This document shows, in pieces, positions 1-8,780 of a DNA stretch of 64,000 bases. The notes below the pieces were generated by a model. It was not told the DNA's origin. It worked only from the letters and a program-made list of their open reading frames with translations, and did not search any database. The translations under genes and the position numbers were made by a program. This DNA is from Yersinia proxima. Its GTDB lineage: Bacteria; Pseudomonadota; Gammaproteobacteria; Enterobacterales; Enterobacteriaceae. Numbering within the stretch: position 1 is the first letter of the stretch; every line of letters begins with the position of its first letter. The stretch covers positions 62,001 to 126,000 of the forward strand of contig NZ_CABHYG010000002.1 in the NCBI RefSeq assembly GCF_902170785.1, read 5' to 3'.

Positions 1-1211
1 ACGCCTGCGCCACAGCCCTGTTGCAGCGGATCGTATCCTCCGAGCACCGCGCCAATAACATGCAGGTTATCCAGTGCTACTCCCCCGCGCAGCGCCCGTA
101 GCCGGTTATCGGTGTTGACGCCAAATTGCAGATAAGGTTGCGGCGCAAACATATTGCTGTTGCTCCAATCTGCCCGGTTGGGTAGCGATAAAATATCCAG
201 ATCCAGTATTGGCTCATAGACATGCTCAAAGGTTGCTACCAGCCCATTACTGAAGAAACTGCCACTCGCCAGCACCATCTGAGCCGCACGCAGTGGAATA
301 TCACCATGATTACGGCTATACAGTCCGGTAATTCGGTTCCCCACCAGTTCGGCACGCAATACCGCATCACCCGGCATGACAATGCCGCCTAATTGCTGGA
401 AACGGTGGCGTAGAGCTTGATGTAAGCGCATGCCGAGTAATGACGGCGGCAGTGTGGGCAACAATTGAATCGGTTTACCTACCGCTGCGCGTAGTGCGTC
501 CAATGGCGCGGATTCATCCAGCCCGATGCACGCTGGCAGTAAAATCATTTCTGCGGTAGATGACAAACGAGCCAGCTCATCGGCCAGCGGTTGCAAGTTT
601 TCGGGTAAGTCCAATACACGCGCAATATTCACCGCGCGGAATTCGCTAGGGTTATCGCGTAAACGGTCCAGCGCCGGCAAATGCAGATAGTCCGCAGTGA
701 CTTCAACCCCCTGTTCCTGCAAGGCACTGGCGACCATCTGCGGCTGAAAATCGAGGAATCCTTCAATACCAATCACTGCCACTTTTTGCCAGGGTAACGG
801 GCCTTCTAATGGCGCAACCGGAATATCCGCAGGGCTGAGCCATGTAGGTCGACAGTTGCCCAGCGGTGTCAGGCGCAAGTGATTTTTGACCGCACTGCCA
901 ACCAGATTCAGGCCGCAGCGGCTTAGCAGAGACTCGGCTTGTTGGGCCAACTCACCCACCTGACCTGTTTGCCCCATTTTGCTGTAAGGGTGCTCCGGCG
1001 CTAACTCCGCCAACGTTTCAAGTGCTGAGAGTGGCTGGCTGACCGCCTGCCCATTAGGTAATTTCGCCAATAGATCCAAAGAGCCAGAGGAGAAATGCAA
1101 TGCATTTTGACCGGCGCTGACAATCGCGCAATATTTACCTTGTTCGGCGAGGCGGATACCGCACACCAGCCCAGCTAATCCACCACCGATGATAATCACA
1201 TCAAATTTCAT
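1..1211 (-). CDS. glpB: Anaerobic glycerol-3-phosphate dehydrogenase subunit B, 3' end outside window
   Basis: Subunit B of the membrane-linked anaerobic sn-glycerol-3-phosphate dehydrogenase GlpABC, which oxidises glycerol-3-phosphate to dihydroxyacetone phosphate and passes electrons to menaquinone. About 403 codons are visible on the minus strand; the last few lie beyond base 1. The protein opens MKFDVIIIGGGLAGLVCG, an FAD/NAD-binding Rossmann motif with GxGxxG-like spacing at residues 8-14. The ATG at 1211 lies inside the 3' end of glpA (11-base overlap, atgaaatttga), which indicates translational coupling. glpC is expected just to the left. Identification rests on the Rossmann start, the position after glpA and overall resemblance to E. 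coli GlpB (about 419 aa). Confidence 0.95.
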   Translation of the reverse strand, partial: MKFDVIIIGGGLAGLVCGIRLAEQGKYCAIVSAGQNALHFSSGSLDLLAKLPNGQAVSQPLSALETLAELAPEHPYSKMGQTGQVGELAQQAESLLSRCGLNLVGSAVKNHLRLTPLGNCRPTWLSPADIPVAPLEGPLPWQKVAVIGIEGFLDFQPQMVASALQEQGVEVTADYLHLPALDRLRDNPSEFRAVNIARVLDLPENLQPLADELARLSSTAEMILLPACIGLDESAPLDALRAAVGKPIQLLPTLPPSLLGMRLHQALRHRFQQLGGIVMPGDAVLRAELVGNRITGLYSRNHGDIPLRAAQMVLASGSFFSNGLVATFEHVYEPILDLDILSLPNRADWSNSNMFAPQPYLQFGVNTDNRLRALRGGVALDNLHVIGAVLGGYDPLQQGCGAG

Positions 1212-2856
1212 CTGGTTTCTCCTGAACATTGGCCGTATTCGGGCTGTCATCCAAGCCACAAAGCCCTTGATAAACCCAATGGGTAAACTCGCTTTCCCGC
1301 AAGGCGTCACCCCATGCTATCGGGCGCACACCTTTCCAGCGCTCATTCAAAAACTGCCTAAGCTGTTCACGAGATTGCTGCGGTGTGGTTACTTTAAAGC
1401 GGCTGAGTAAACCCGCAGCCCGGCAAGCACAAAGCTCACCCTGACAAGTCCCCATGCCAACCCGGGTGCGGCGACGTAAATCCAGCAGGTTATTAACCGA
1501 CAATGATTCAATGGCATAGCGCACTTCGCCAGCAGTCACCGCTTCACATTCACACACCAAACTGTTGTCCAGACGGTTTCCTGCCAATAACTGTGTCGCA
1601 CGGTCACCATGACGATAAACCGCCGAGCCGCGAATGCTGGCAGGTAAAGAAATCACTTTGCTGAGCGTTTGCTCCGCTGATTGTTGTGAGCCGGGAAGTG
1701 GCTCTTGGGCTGTAGTGCAAGCTGCTGTCACGCCCAGCTTTTCACACACTTTATCCGTTGCCCATTCTGCCATCAGCCGGTAGGTCATCAACTTGCCACC
1801 GGTGATAGTGATAAAGCCTTCCAGCCCATCGCGGCTGGCGTGATCGAGCAATACAATGCCGCGACTCACATTGCGCCCTGAAGGATCATCATCACTGGCA
1901 ACCAGCGGTCGAACCCCGGCGTAAGCACGCAAAATGCGCGTTTGCGCCAGTTGCGGCGACAATTTGGAGCCTTCGCGAATTAAGGTATCCACCTCTTGTG
2001 CCGTTACGACCATATTGTCTATCTGGTCGTATTCAATATGGGTGGAGGTGGTGCCAATCAGTGAAATGGTATCGCCCGGCACCAGAATATCGGCATCTGC
2101 GGGTTTACGGCAGCGGTTGATCACCATGTTGTTGATCCGATGCCCCAGAATCAACAGCGCGCCTTTAGCGGGGAACATGCGAATACGAAGATCGGCGTAT
2201 TCAGCAATGTGCTGCCCCCAGATCCCCGCCGCATTCACGACGATTTGCGCATGAATATCATATTGCCGCTGATTTTTATGATCGAAAACGCACACGCCAC
2301 TGACCCGGTCACCATGGCGCAATAAGCCGATAACTTCGTGATAAGTCAGTACATTGGCTCCGTGCTCACGGGCATCCAACATATTGGCGGCGGTTAAGCG
2401 GAAGGGGTCAACAGTGCCATCAGGTACGCGCACAGCAGCAATCAGCGCGGGGTTTGCGGCAGGTTCGAGCCGTAATGCTTGTTTAGGATCAATGGCTTCA
2501 GCCTCGATTCCCGCCTCCTGGCAGCGAGCAATAAATTGTTCCTGATAGTCGAGGGAGTCTTCCGGCAAGGTGATAAACAAGCCATCGGTTTGCTCAATAC
2601 AATGGCGGGCAATGCGTTTGAGAATCCGGTTTTCTTCAATACATTCACGCGCAGACTCACCGTCAGTCACAGCATAACGCGCACCACTGTGTAATAAGCC
2701 ATGATTGCGACCGGTAGCGCCGGTGGCAATGTCGTGCCGCTCCAAGAGCGTACAAGCCAAACCCCGTCGGGCGCAGTCTCGGGCAATCCCGGCACCGGTC
2801 GCACCACCACCAATGATGATGACATCCGTTTCTGTGTAAGGAGAACTGTTCGTCAT
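1201..2856 (-). CDS. glpA: Anaerobic glycerol-3-phosphate dehydrogenase subunit A
   Basis: Catalytic FAD subunit of GlpABC, used when glycerol-3-phosphate is oxidised with fumarate or nitrate as final acceptor. The 551-aa protein has an N-terminal dinucleotide-binding motif (DVIIIGGGATGAGIARD), the DAO-type oxidoreductase body, and a C-terminal BFD-like [2Fe-2S] domain with cysteines in VCECEAV and GTCQGELCACR. The frame stays open to a start at 2868 (MGSF extension), but the ATG at 2856 has a GTGGGG ribosome-binding sequence upstream and gives an N-terminus of usual length, so I chose it. Upstream lies the shared glpA/glpT control region. Overlap with glpB marks an operon. Very close to E. 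coli GlpA throughout. Confidence 0.97.
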   Translation of the reverse strand: MTNSSPYTETDVIIIGGGATGAGIARDCARRGLACTLLERHDIATGATGRNHGLLHSGARYAVTDGESARECIEENRILKRIARHCIEQTDGLFITLPEDSLDYQEQFIARCQEAGIEAEAIDPKQALRLEPAANPALIAAVRVPDGTVDPFRLTAANMLDAREHGANVLTYHEVIGLLRHGDRVSGVCVFDHKNQRQYDIHAQIVVNAAGIWGQHIAEYADLRIRMFPAKGALLILGHRINNMVINRCRKPADADILVPGDTISLIGTTSTHIEYDQIDNMVVTAQEVDTLIREGSKLSPQLAQTRILRAYAGVRPLVASDDDPSGRNVSRGIVLLDHASRDGLEGFITITGGKLMTYRLMAEWATDKVCEKLGVTAACTTAQEPLPGSQQSAEQTLSKVISLPASIRGSAVYRHGDRATQLLAGNRLDNSLVCECEAVTAGEVRYAIESLSVNNLLDLRRRTRVGMGTCQGELCACRAAGLLSRFKVTTPQQSREQLRQFLNERWKGVRPIAWGDALRESEFTHWVYQGLCGLDDSPNTANVQEKPDEI

Positions 2857-2930
2857 GAAAGACCCCACATTATCAGACAGCCGCCTGGCGGCTAATTATG
2901 AGTCTATTGAGCCACAGTCTTTATGGTTAT

Positions 2931-2946
2931 TGTTTGATAAGGAACA
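2931..2946. promoter_or_regulatory. Putative GlpR operator (glpA side)
   Basis: TGTTTGATAAGGAACA matches 14 of 16 positions of the palindromic GlpR core TGTTCGATAACGAACA. It is 75 bases upstream of the glpA start, a position suited to repression of the leftward operon. Confidence 0.65.
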
Positions 2947-2992
2947 AAAACGAACGAAAAACGAAAGCAATATGGTGTTTAAAAACCATGAT

Positions 2993-3008
2993 TGTGATCA
3001 AAGTCACA
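2993..3008. promoter_or_regulatory. CRP binding site, glpA/glpT
   Basis: TGTGATCAAAGTCACA matches the CRP core TGTGA-N6-TCACA at all ten conserved positions. It lies between the two divergent glp units, as in E. coli, and implies catabolite control of glycerol-3-phosphate uptake and oxidation. Confidence 0.85.
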
Positions 3009-3130
3009 GGTAATTTGTCATTGCCGGTTTCAAAATGTTAACCAATCGCTCAAAATTGCCGCCGCTTTCATATAACTGTAACAAATGCGCCATTACTCAC
3101 AGATAAGTTTGGCGAATTTATCTAGCATGG

Positions 3131-3146
3131 CGCTCGTTATGGAACA
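3131..3146. promoter_or_regulatory. Putative GlpR operator (glpT side)
   Basis: CGCTCGTTATGGAACA matches about 12 of 16 positions of the GlpR core, with a good right half (GGAACA). It is about 105 bases upstream of glpT. Weaker than the glpA-side site, but the paired arrangement fits the known multi-operator control of this region in E. coli. Confidence 0.45.
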
Positions 3147-3251
3147 TAAACGACTGTAGCTTCACCGTTTAACTACCGGCAGCCCTTAACAAACGGATAG
3201 ATATCAGGCTATACCGGAGTCAAAAACAACAAAAAGCCATCGGAGGCACTT

Positions 3252-4616
3252 ATGTTGAGTATTTTTAAGCCCGCGCCACATGTGGCACGGCTTCCCGCAG
3301 ACCAGGTCGACCCCACTTACCGCCGCTTACGCTGGCAAATCTTCATGGGCATCTTTTTCGGTTACGCTGCCTACTATTTGGTGCGTAAAAACTTTACTCT
3401 GGCCATGCCGTATTTGATCGAACAAGGGTTCTCTCGTGGAGATCTGGGCTTCGCGCTATCCGGTATTTCTATTGCTTACGGCTTCTCAAAATTCATCATG
3501 GGTTCGGTTTCTGACCGGTCTAACCCACGGGTGTTCCTCTCCGCCGGTTTGATTCTCGCCGCTGCCGTAATGCTGTTTATGGGCTTTGTGCCTTGGGCGA
3601 CATCCAGTATCGCAGTTATGTTCGTGCTGTTGTTCTTATGCGGCTGGTTCCAGGGCATGGGGTGGCCGCCATGTGGCCGTACCATGGTGCACTGGTGGTC
3701 GAAGAAAGAACGTGGTGGAATTGTTTCTATCTGGAACTGCGCCCATAACGTGGGTGGTGGCTTGCCACCATTACTGTTCTTGTTGGGCATGGCATGGTTT
3801 AACGACTGGAAAGCGGCGCTCTATATGCCAGCGTTCGGTGCCATTTTGGTGGCATTGATTGTCTTTGGTTTAATGCGTGACACCCCACAATCTGTGGGCT
3901 TACCTCCGATTGAAGAGTACAAAAACGACTATCCGGATGACTATAGCGAAGAAGCGGAAGAAGAGCTGACGGCGAAGCAAATCTTCATGCAATACATTTT
4001 GCCAAACAAGCTGTTATGGTATATCGCGATCGCTAACGTTTTTGTTTATTTGCTGCGTTACGGCATCCTCGACTGGTCACCTACCTACCTGAAAGAAGTG
4101 AAACATTTCGCGCTGGATAAATCCTCATGGGCTTATTTCCTGTATGAATACGCTGGTATTCCAGGGACGCTGCTGTGTGGTTGGATGTCCGACAAAGTGT
4201 TTAAAGGTAACCGTGGTGCTACCGGCGTGTTCTTTATGACTCTGGTAACTATTGCAACCATCATTTACTGGCTAAACCCAGTGGGTAACCCTGGTATCGA
4301 TATGGCCTGTATGATCACCATCGGCTTCCTGATTTACGGCCCGGTGATGTTAATTGGCTTACATGCCCTTGAATTAGCACCGAAAAAAGCAGCAGGTACT
4401 GCAGCAGGCTTCACCGGCTTGTTCGGCTATCTGGGCGGTTCAGTCGCGGCCAGTGCCATCGTCGGTTACACCGTTGACTACTTCGGTTGGGATGGCGGCT
4501 TTATGGTCATGATTGGCGGTAGCATCCTGGCGGTTCTGTTATTGATTGTGGTGATGTTCAGCGAGAAAAGACATCACGAAGAGCTGGCAAGACAGGCCGA
4601 GATGGATAAAAAATAG
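3252..4616 (+). CDS. glpT: Glycerol-3-phosphate:phosphate antiporter
   Basis: Inner-membrane antiporter that imports sn-glycerol-3-phosphate in exchange for phosphate (also the entry route for fosfomycin in enterobacteria). The 454-aa protein belongs to the organophosphate:phosphate antiporter branch of the major facilitator superfamily, with about twelve membrane helices and a charged central cytoplasmic loop around residues 220-245. The substrate-binding arginine 45 is present in YYLVRKNF, and the second arginine is in [11 protein letters not shown] (near residue 269). An SD (GGAGG) lies eight bases before the ATG. It is co-oriented with glpQ, whose periplasmic product supplies the substrate. 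Nearly identical in pattern to E. coli GlpT (452 aa). Confidence 0.98.
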   Translation: MLSIFKPAPHVARLPADQVDPTYRRLRWQIFMGIFFGYAAYYLVRKNFTLAMPYLIEQGFSRGDLGFALSGISIAYGFSKFIMGSVSDRSNPRVFLSAGLILAAAVMLFMGFVPWATSSIAVMFVLLFLCGWFQGMGWPPCGRTMVHWWSKKERGGIVSIWNCAHNVGGGLPPLLFLLGMAWFNDWKAALYMPAFGAILVALIVFGLMRDTPQSVGLPPIEEYKNDYPDDYSEEAEEELTAKQIFMQYILPNKLLWYIAIANVFVYLLRYGILDWSPTYLKEVKHFALDKSSWAYFLYEYAGIPGTLLCGWMSDKVFKGNRGATGVFFMTLVTIATIIYWLNPVGNPGIDMACMITIGFLIYGPVMLIGLHALELAPKKAAGTAAGFTGLFGYLGGSVAASAIVGYTVDYFGWDGGFMVMIGGSILAVLLLIVVMFSEKRHHEELARQAEMDKK

Positions 4617-4654
4617 GATCGATAAATTTTTATCCTAATGATTAAGTAGCTTAC

Positions 4655-4700
4655 AGGCTGTGCCGTTATCTATGGATTAATAGCGACACAGCCTTTTTTA
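4655..4700 (+). terminator. Hairpin with T-run between glpT and glpQ
   Basis: AGGCTGTG (4655-4662) pairs with CACAGCCT (4687-4694), followed by TTTTTTA. The 24-base loop is long, so it may be a partial terminator that lowers glpQ expression relative to glpT rather than a full stop. Confidence 0.55.
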
Positions 4701-4731
4701 TACCCTGAAATTGATAAATGGAGCAATATCA

Positions 4732-5838
4732 ATGAAAACCCATCTGAAGTCACTGGTAGCAAGTATGATTCTGGCATCCTCAGTCGCCGGCATGGCGCAT
4801 GCGGCAGAACCCGTAGCCAAAGATAAATCAGCCGATAAAGTGGTTATCGCGCATCGTGGAGCCAGTGGCTACTTGCCTGAGCACTCACTGCCAGCCAAAG
4901 CCATGGCGTATGCACAAGGCGCTGATTATCTTGAACAAGATTTGGTGATGACCAAAGATAATGAGTTGGTAGTTCTGCACGATCATTATCTGGATCGCGT
5001 GACCGATGTCGCTGAGCGCTTCCCAGACCGCGCCCGCAAAGATGGTCGCTATTACGCCATTGACTTCACTTTACCGGAAATTAAGTCACTGAAATTTACC
5101 GAAGGCTTTGATATTGATAAAGAGGGCAAAAAAGTACAGAGCTATCCGGGACGCTTCCCGATGGGCAAATCTGACTTCCGTGTACATACCTTCCAGGAAG
5201 AGATTGAATTTGTTCAGGGGCTGAATCATTCGACCGGCAAGAACATCGGTATCTATCCTGAAATCAAAGCGCCGTGGTTCCATAAACAGGAAGGGAAAGA
5301 CATTTCCACCAAGGTGTTGGAAGTATTGAAGCAGTATGGTTACACCACCAAAGCCGATAAAGTCTATCTGCAATGCTTTGATGCCAATGAATTAAAACGT
5401 ATCAAGAATGAGCTGGAACCGAAGATGGGCATGGACCTGAAACTGGTTCAACTGGTGGCTTATACTGACTGGAATGAGACCTACGAACAGAAACCTGATG
5501 GCAAGTGGGTTAATTACAGCTATGACTGGATGTTCAAGCCGGGAGCAATGAAGCAAGTCGCGCAATATGCCGACGGTATCGGCCCTGACTATCACATGTT
5601 GGTGGTTGAAACTTCTACGCCAAATAATATCAAGCTGACCAATATGGTCAAAGAAGCGCATGCCAACAATATGATGGTTCACCCTTTCACCATCCGTGCT
5701 GACAAGTTGCCTAAATACGCCACTGACGTGAACCAACTGTTTGATATTATCTACAATCAGGCCGGGGTTGACGGGGTATTTACCGATTTCCCAGATAAAG
5801 GTGTGCAATTCCTGCAAAAACAGGGACAGCACCAGTAA
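4732..5838 (+). CDS. glpQ: Periplasmic glycerophosphodiester phosphodiesterase
   Basis: Hydrolyses glycerophosphodiesters (deacylated phospholipid head groups) in the periplasm to sn-glycerol-3-phosphate plus alcohol; GlpT then imports the product. The 368-aa precursor has a signal peptide ending near AGMAHA (residues 19-24). The GDPD-family TIM barrel begins with IAHRGASGYLPEHS, containing the catalytic histidine, then EQDLVMTKDNELVVLHD with metal-binding acidic residues and the second catalytic histidine. The ATG at 4732 has a GGAG seven to ten bases upstream; an in-frame TTG at 4711 lacks one. It forms an operon with glpT despite the hairpin between them. Confidence 0.96.
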   Translation: MKTHLKSLVASMILASSVAGMAHAAEPVAKDKSADKVVIAHRGASGYLPEHSLPAKAMAYAQGADYLEQDLVMTKDNELVVLHDHYLDRVTDVAERFPDRARKDGRYYAIDFTLPEIKSLKFTEGFDIDKEGKKVQSYPGRFPMGKSDFRVHTFQEEIEFVQGLNHSTGKNIGIYPEIKAPWFHKQEGKDISTKVLEVLKQYGYTTKADKVYLQCFDANELKRIKNELEPKMGMDLKLVQLVAYTDWNETYEQKPDGKWVNYSYDWMFKPGAMKQVAQYADGIGPDYHMLVVETSTPNNIKLTNMVKEAHANNMMVHPFTIRADKLPKYATDVNQLFDIIYNQAGVDGVFTDFPDKGVQFLQKQGQHQ

Positions 5839-5886
5839 GTTAGCTACCGTCAGTTAAAAATCAGAAGTTAAAAACTGAAATCAAAA

Positions 5887-5915
5887 GGGGGAACGATAAG
5901 GGTTATCGTCCCCCC
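5887..5915. terminator. Strong GC hairpin after glpQ
   Basis: ACGATAA (5893-5899) pairs with TTATCGT (5903-5909), extended by GGGGG (5887-5891) against the C-run 5910-5915 with one unpaired base. There is no T-run on either side, so it may protect the glpQ mRNA 3' end or act in factor-assisted termination rather than as a classic intrinsic terminator. Confidence 0.45.
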
Positions 5916-5938
5916 TCAGACTGATTACAAAGTTAAAT

Positions 5939-6026
5939 GAAGGGGAATCGTGCCGTTGGGGTCTCTCTTTGTTTCAAATATAAGCGCGTAAGCCACCGAA
6001 GTGCCCCTAGGTGCGGTAACCCCTTC
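5939..6026. repeat. Palindromic intergenic repeat, copy 1
   Basis: An 88-base imperfect palindrome bounded by GAAGGGG and CCCCTTC, with inner matches GTGCC/GGTGC and TTGGGG/CCCCTAG. A second copy in the opposite orientation is at 32108-32189; they share GTGCCCCTAGGTGCGGTAA and both termini. In both cases the TCAGTGAGTGAAGGG end faces the stop codon of the neighbouring gene (yigL here, hemY there) at about 25-40 bases. It does not look like ERIC. It could belong to the YPAL family described for yersiniae, but I cannot confirm that from memory. Confidence 0.7.
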
Positions 6027-6064
6027 ACTCACTGATCTATCAACCCTTTACCAATAATTTCCCA

Positions 6065-6874
6065 TTATTTATCAGTACCTAAGAACATTTTGCGCAAATA
6101 ATGCGGCACAGCGTCATCAGCATTAGAACCAATCACTTCCAGATTCGGCAACATATCTTTTAGGCGCTGATGAGCATCGCGCATAATGCAGCCCTTGCCC
6201 GACATTGAGAGCATTTCCAAATCATTCATGCCATCGCCAAACGCGATACATTCTTTCAATGAATAACCAATGATTTTAGCGACTTGCTCAAGTGCGTGGC
6301 CCTTGGAAACACCACCGCCCATCACTTCCAGACAAGTTGGGAAAGAGAAACTGACATTCACTCGATCGCCCCAACGTGCGTTGATGGCCTCTTCCAAAAT
6401 CAATAACTTATCGTGATCGTCGCAGGTAAAGTAGACCTTACATACCCCGTCGGTCGGCAGTAAAGCCGGTTCGAACACTTGATATTTGAACACCGACTCG
6501 CGGAAGAACTCTTCCTGCGCCGGGCTTTCGCGGTTCATGTACCATTCGTCATTCAAATAGACGTTGGTCAGAATATCTGGATTGTGATGCTCGATATTGT
6601 ACAAGTCACGGGCGATATCCGCATCGAGGTTATGGCTGAAAATCAGCTCCCCTGCCGTGTTGTGCACGCGCGCGCCATTGGAGGTTATCATAAAAGCACT
6701 GATCTCCAGATTGTCGCGGATTTGCGCCACATCAATATGGTGGCGGCCGGTCGCAAACACAAAGTGCACATCACGCTGCGTCAGCAACTTAAGTGTCTCT
6801 TTGGTATAAGGCGTCAGTATGTGGTCAGGTGATAGCAGCGTGCCATCTAAATCGGAAGCAACAACATGATACAT
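6065..6874 (-). CDS. yigL: HAD-family sugar/pyridoxal phosphate phosphatase YigL
   Basis: Cytoplasmic phosphatase of the Cof-type haloacid dehalogenase family; the E. coli enzyme dephosphorylates pyridoxal phosphate and sugar phosphates and is part of the SgrS-controlled glucose-phosphate stress response. The 269-aa protein starts MYHVVASDLDGTLL, with nucleophile Asp8 and general acid Asp10. The metal-binding motif GDGMNDLEML lies near residue 213, and the C2-type cap sits between. The gene follows pldB after 11 bases on the same strand, as in E. coli, so the two are probably co-transcribed. In E. coli the pldB-yigL transcript is processed to a form stabilised by SgrS. Confidence 0.95.
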   Translation of the reverse strand: MYHVVASDLDGTLLSPDHILTPYTKETLKLLTQRDVHFVFATGRHHIDVAQIRDNLEISAFMITSNGARVHNTAGELIFSHNLDADIARDLYNIEHHNPDILTNVYLNDEWYMNRESPAQEEFFRESVFKYQVFEPALLPTDGVCKVYFTCDDHDKLLILEEAINARWGDRVNVSFSFPTCLEVMGGGVSKGHALEQVAKIIGYSLKECIAFGDGMNDLEMLSMSGKGCIMRDAHQRLKDMLPNLEVIGSNADDAVPHYLRKMFLGTDK

Positions 6875-6885
6875 AGCGGTATGTT

Positions 6886-7923
6886 CTAACCTCTGGTGGT
6901 GTCGGGGTCTTGAGAGCCGACTGATGATTGATGTTGCGCAAAGAAGCGCAATATGGCGCTTAACGCCTCGGCACGCAGGGTGTCCCGTTCGAACAGGATC
7001 TCATGGCGTGCGCCTTTAATTAACTTAGGCTGCCCCCCTTCGCAGGGGTGCCCCGCCAGAGTCATTGCCTGAGAAAATGCATTGTGGGCCGGGTTATGTA
7101 CCACCCGATCCTCACTGGCCTGTAGCAACAGAACCGGTGTAGTAATTTTGTCTGCCTGAGCGATAATTTGCTCGCCTACCAACAGACTTTCACGGATCCA
7201 ATGATAGGTTGGCCCGCCGACACGGATTTCTGGGGTATCAGCATATTGGCGCAAATAACGGCGATAGCGCTCGCGGCTGTGAGTCAGCATATTGACCACA
7301 TAGGGCAATGGCCGCCACTGCCCGGTGCCTATTGCATAGTAATCCCGCAGCTTTTGATGTTTCTCAGCCCAATCGACAATCCGATGAGCCAGCCAGCCCG
7401 GCATCGGCAAATGGATACCAAACATGGGTGCGCAGAGCGCTACAGCATTAAACACTGTCGGTTCTCTCGCCAGATAACGGGTCAGAATCGCCCCCCCCAT
7501 AGAGTGGGCCAATGCAAAACACTGCTGATAATGGCTTCCGGTTATCTCACGCTGCACCAGCTGCGCAAAATCTTCAATGTAATCATCAAATTTGATCACA
7601 TGCCCGCGGTTACGATCATCAAGTATTCGCCCGGATCGACCCTGCCCACGATGATCCAACACGATAACATCATAGCCTTGCTGGAATAGATCATAAGCCA
7701 CTTCGGGATATTTAACGTAACTTTCAATGCGGCCAGGCACCACCACCACCACGCGGGTATGTTGCGGTGAACAAAAACGGACATAGCGAATGGGAATATT
7801 ATCAACCCCCATAAACTCATCTTCATCCCGCTGCTGCCAGAAATCTAACAATGGGCCGTTAACAAAAGCAGCAAACTGCTCTTCGCGGGTCAACCAGTTA
7901 TTCATATGATTATCTAACGGCAT
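6886..7923 (-). CDS. pldB: Lysophospholipase L2
   Basis: Inner-membrane-associated lysophospholipase that removes the remaining acyl chain from lysophospholipids and can also transfer it to phosphatidylglycerol. The 345-aa alpha/beta hydrolase shows VLDHRGQGRSG (residues 88-98), the nucleophile elbow AHSMGG with Ser141, a later acidic residue in SEDRV and the catalytic histidine region GARHEILFE. E. coli PldB has 340 aa and aligns along the whole length. Two in-frame starts are possible, 7923 and 7905 (MNNWLTREEQ); neither has a strong SD, so the exact start is uncertain. A 15-bp tandem repeat lies just upstream. It probably heads a pldB-yigL operon. Confidence 0.95.
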   Translation of the reverse strand: MPLDNHMNNWLTREEQFAAFVNGPLLDFWQQRDEDEFMGVDNIPIRYVRFCSPQHTRVVVVVPGRIESYVKYPEVAYDLFQQGYDVIVLDHRGQGRSGRILDDRNRGHVIKFDDYIEDFAQLVQREITGSHYQQCFALAHSMGGAILTRYLAREPTVFNAVALCAPMFGIHLPMPGWLAHRIVDWAEKHQKLRDYYAIGTGQWRPLPYVVNMLTHSRERYRRYLRQYADTPEIRVGGPTYHWIRESLLVGEQIIAQADKITTPVLLLQASEDRVVHNPAHNAFSQAMTLAGHPCEGGQPKLIKGARHEILFERDTLRAEALSAILRFFAQHQSSVGSQDPDTTRG

Positions 7924-7945
7924 CGCGTAGCTCGATATAACGTGA

Positions 7946-8005
7946 GTTGTAAATCATGAGTTTATAAATCATGACGTTGTAAATCATGGTGTTATAAAAC
8001 AGAGC
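7946..8005. repeat. 15-bp tandem repeat, 3-4 units, upstream of pldB
   Basis: Four consecutive 15-base units: gttgtaaatcatgag, tttataaatcatgac, gttgtaaatcatggt and a diverged gttataaaacagagc. The shared core is TAAATCATG. It occupies the pldB/rhtB intergenic space 22 bases upstream of the pldB ATG and could change length by slippage. Confidence 0.8.
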
Positions 8006-8111
8006 TGATTACAGCTTCTGGCCTGAATTGCTCGGTATTCTGTGAGCCATAGCACAACTATTAGCAATGGAGTATTGTGGCATAAAATTACACATTCAGG
8101 GAACTTTGCCG

Positions 8112-8732
8112 ATGACCTTAGACTGGTGGTTAACTTATCTACTGACGACACTAATCCTCAGTTTGTCCCCCGGTTCGGGTGCTATTAATACTATGAGCAC
8201 CGCCATCAGCCACGGTACGCGCGGAGTGATTGCCTCCATTTGCGGATTACAATTAGGGCTGGCCGTGCACATTGTACTGGTCGGTGTCGGCCTGGGCGCA
8301 CTGATTTCACAATCGCTTCTGGCATTTGAAATACTAAAATGGCTCGGGGCGGCTTACTTAATCTGGCTTGGTATTCAACAGTGGCGCGCAGCCGGTGCGC
8401 TGGATCTGCATGCATTGGCCAACAGCATGCCACGGCGAAAACTGTTTAAACGCGCGGTGTTTGTTAATCTGACCAACCCGAAAAGCATTGTTTTCCTGGC
8501 CGCATTGTTCCCACAATTTGTTCTGCCGCACCAACCACAGGTGGCGCAATATCTGATTCTCGGCAGCACCAGTGTGATAGTCGATATTATCGTGATGATT
8601 GGTTACGCGACACTTGCCACACGAATTGCTAGCTGGATTAAATCACCACAGCAAATGAAATTATTGAATCGGATATTTGGCGGTTTATTCATGCTGGTAG
8701 GCGCATTATTAGCCACCGCGCGCAAAGTATAA
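8112..8732 (+). CDS. rhtB: Homoserine/homoserine lactone efflux protein
   Basis: Inner-membrane exporter of the LysE/RhtB family that expels homoserine and homoserine lactone. The 206-aa product is the same length as E. coli RhtB and very similar (MTLxWWxxYLLT start, [30 protein letters not shown]). About six membrane helices are evident. The SPG motif and the NPK motif in the central part are hallmarks of the family. The reading frame is open from 8067, but ATG 8112 matches the family start. It is divergent from pldB and convergent with its paralogue rhtC, as in E. coli. Confidence 0.96.
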   Translation: MTLDWWLTYLLTTLILSLSPGSGAINTMSTAISHGTRGVIASICGLQLGLAVHIVLVGVGLGALISQSLLAFEILKWLGAAYLIWLGIQQWRAAGALDLHALANSMPRRKLFKRAVFVNLTNPKSIVFLAALFPQFVLPHQPQVAQYLILGSTSVIVDIIVMIGYATLATRIASWIKSPQQMKLLNRIFGGLFMLVGALLATARKV

Positions 8733-8746
8733 AACACATTGATATG

Positions 8747-8774
8747 CCCCGACCGGGTAACTCACCGGTTGGGG
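8747..8774. terminator. Hairpin between convergent rhtB and rhtC
   Basis: CCCCGACCGG (8747-8756) pairs with CCGGTTGGGG (8765-8774) with one mismatch and an eight-base loop. It lies between two convergent genes and could act on both strands; no T-run follows. Confidence 0.5.
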
Positions 8775-8780
8775 AACTCG

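Larger units (their letters stand above)
2857..3251. promoter_or_regulatory. Divergent glpA/glpT control region
   Basis: This 395-base gap separates leftward glpAB from rightward glpTQ and holds no gene. In it I see a CRP-type site (2993-3008) and two GlpR-like operator sequences (2931-2946 and 3131-3146), each entered separately. In E. coli the same divergent region is controlled by cAMP-CRP and by the glycerol-3-phosphate repressor GlpR; the anaerobic glpABC side also responds to FNR and ArcA, for which I did not identify confident sites. The glpT ribosome-binding site is the CGGAGG just before 3252. Confidence 0.8.
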
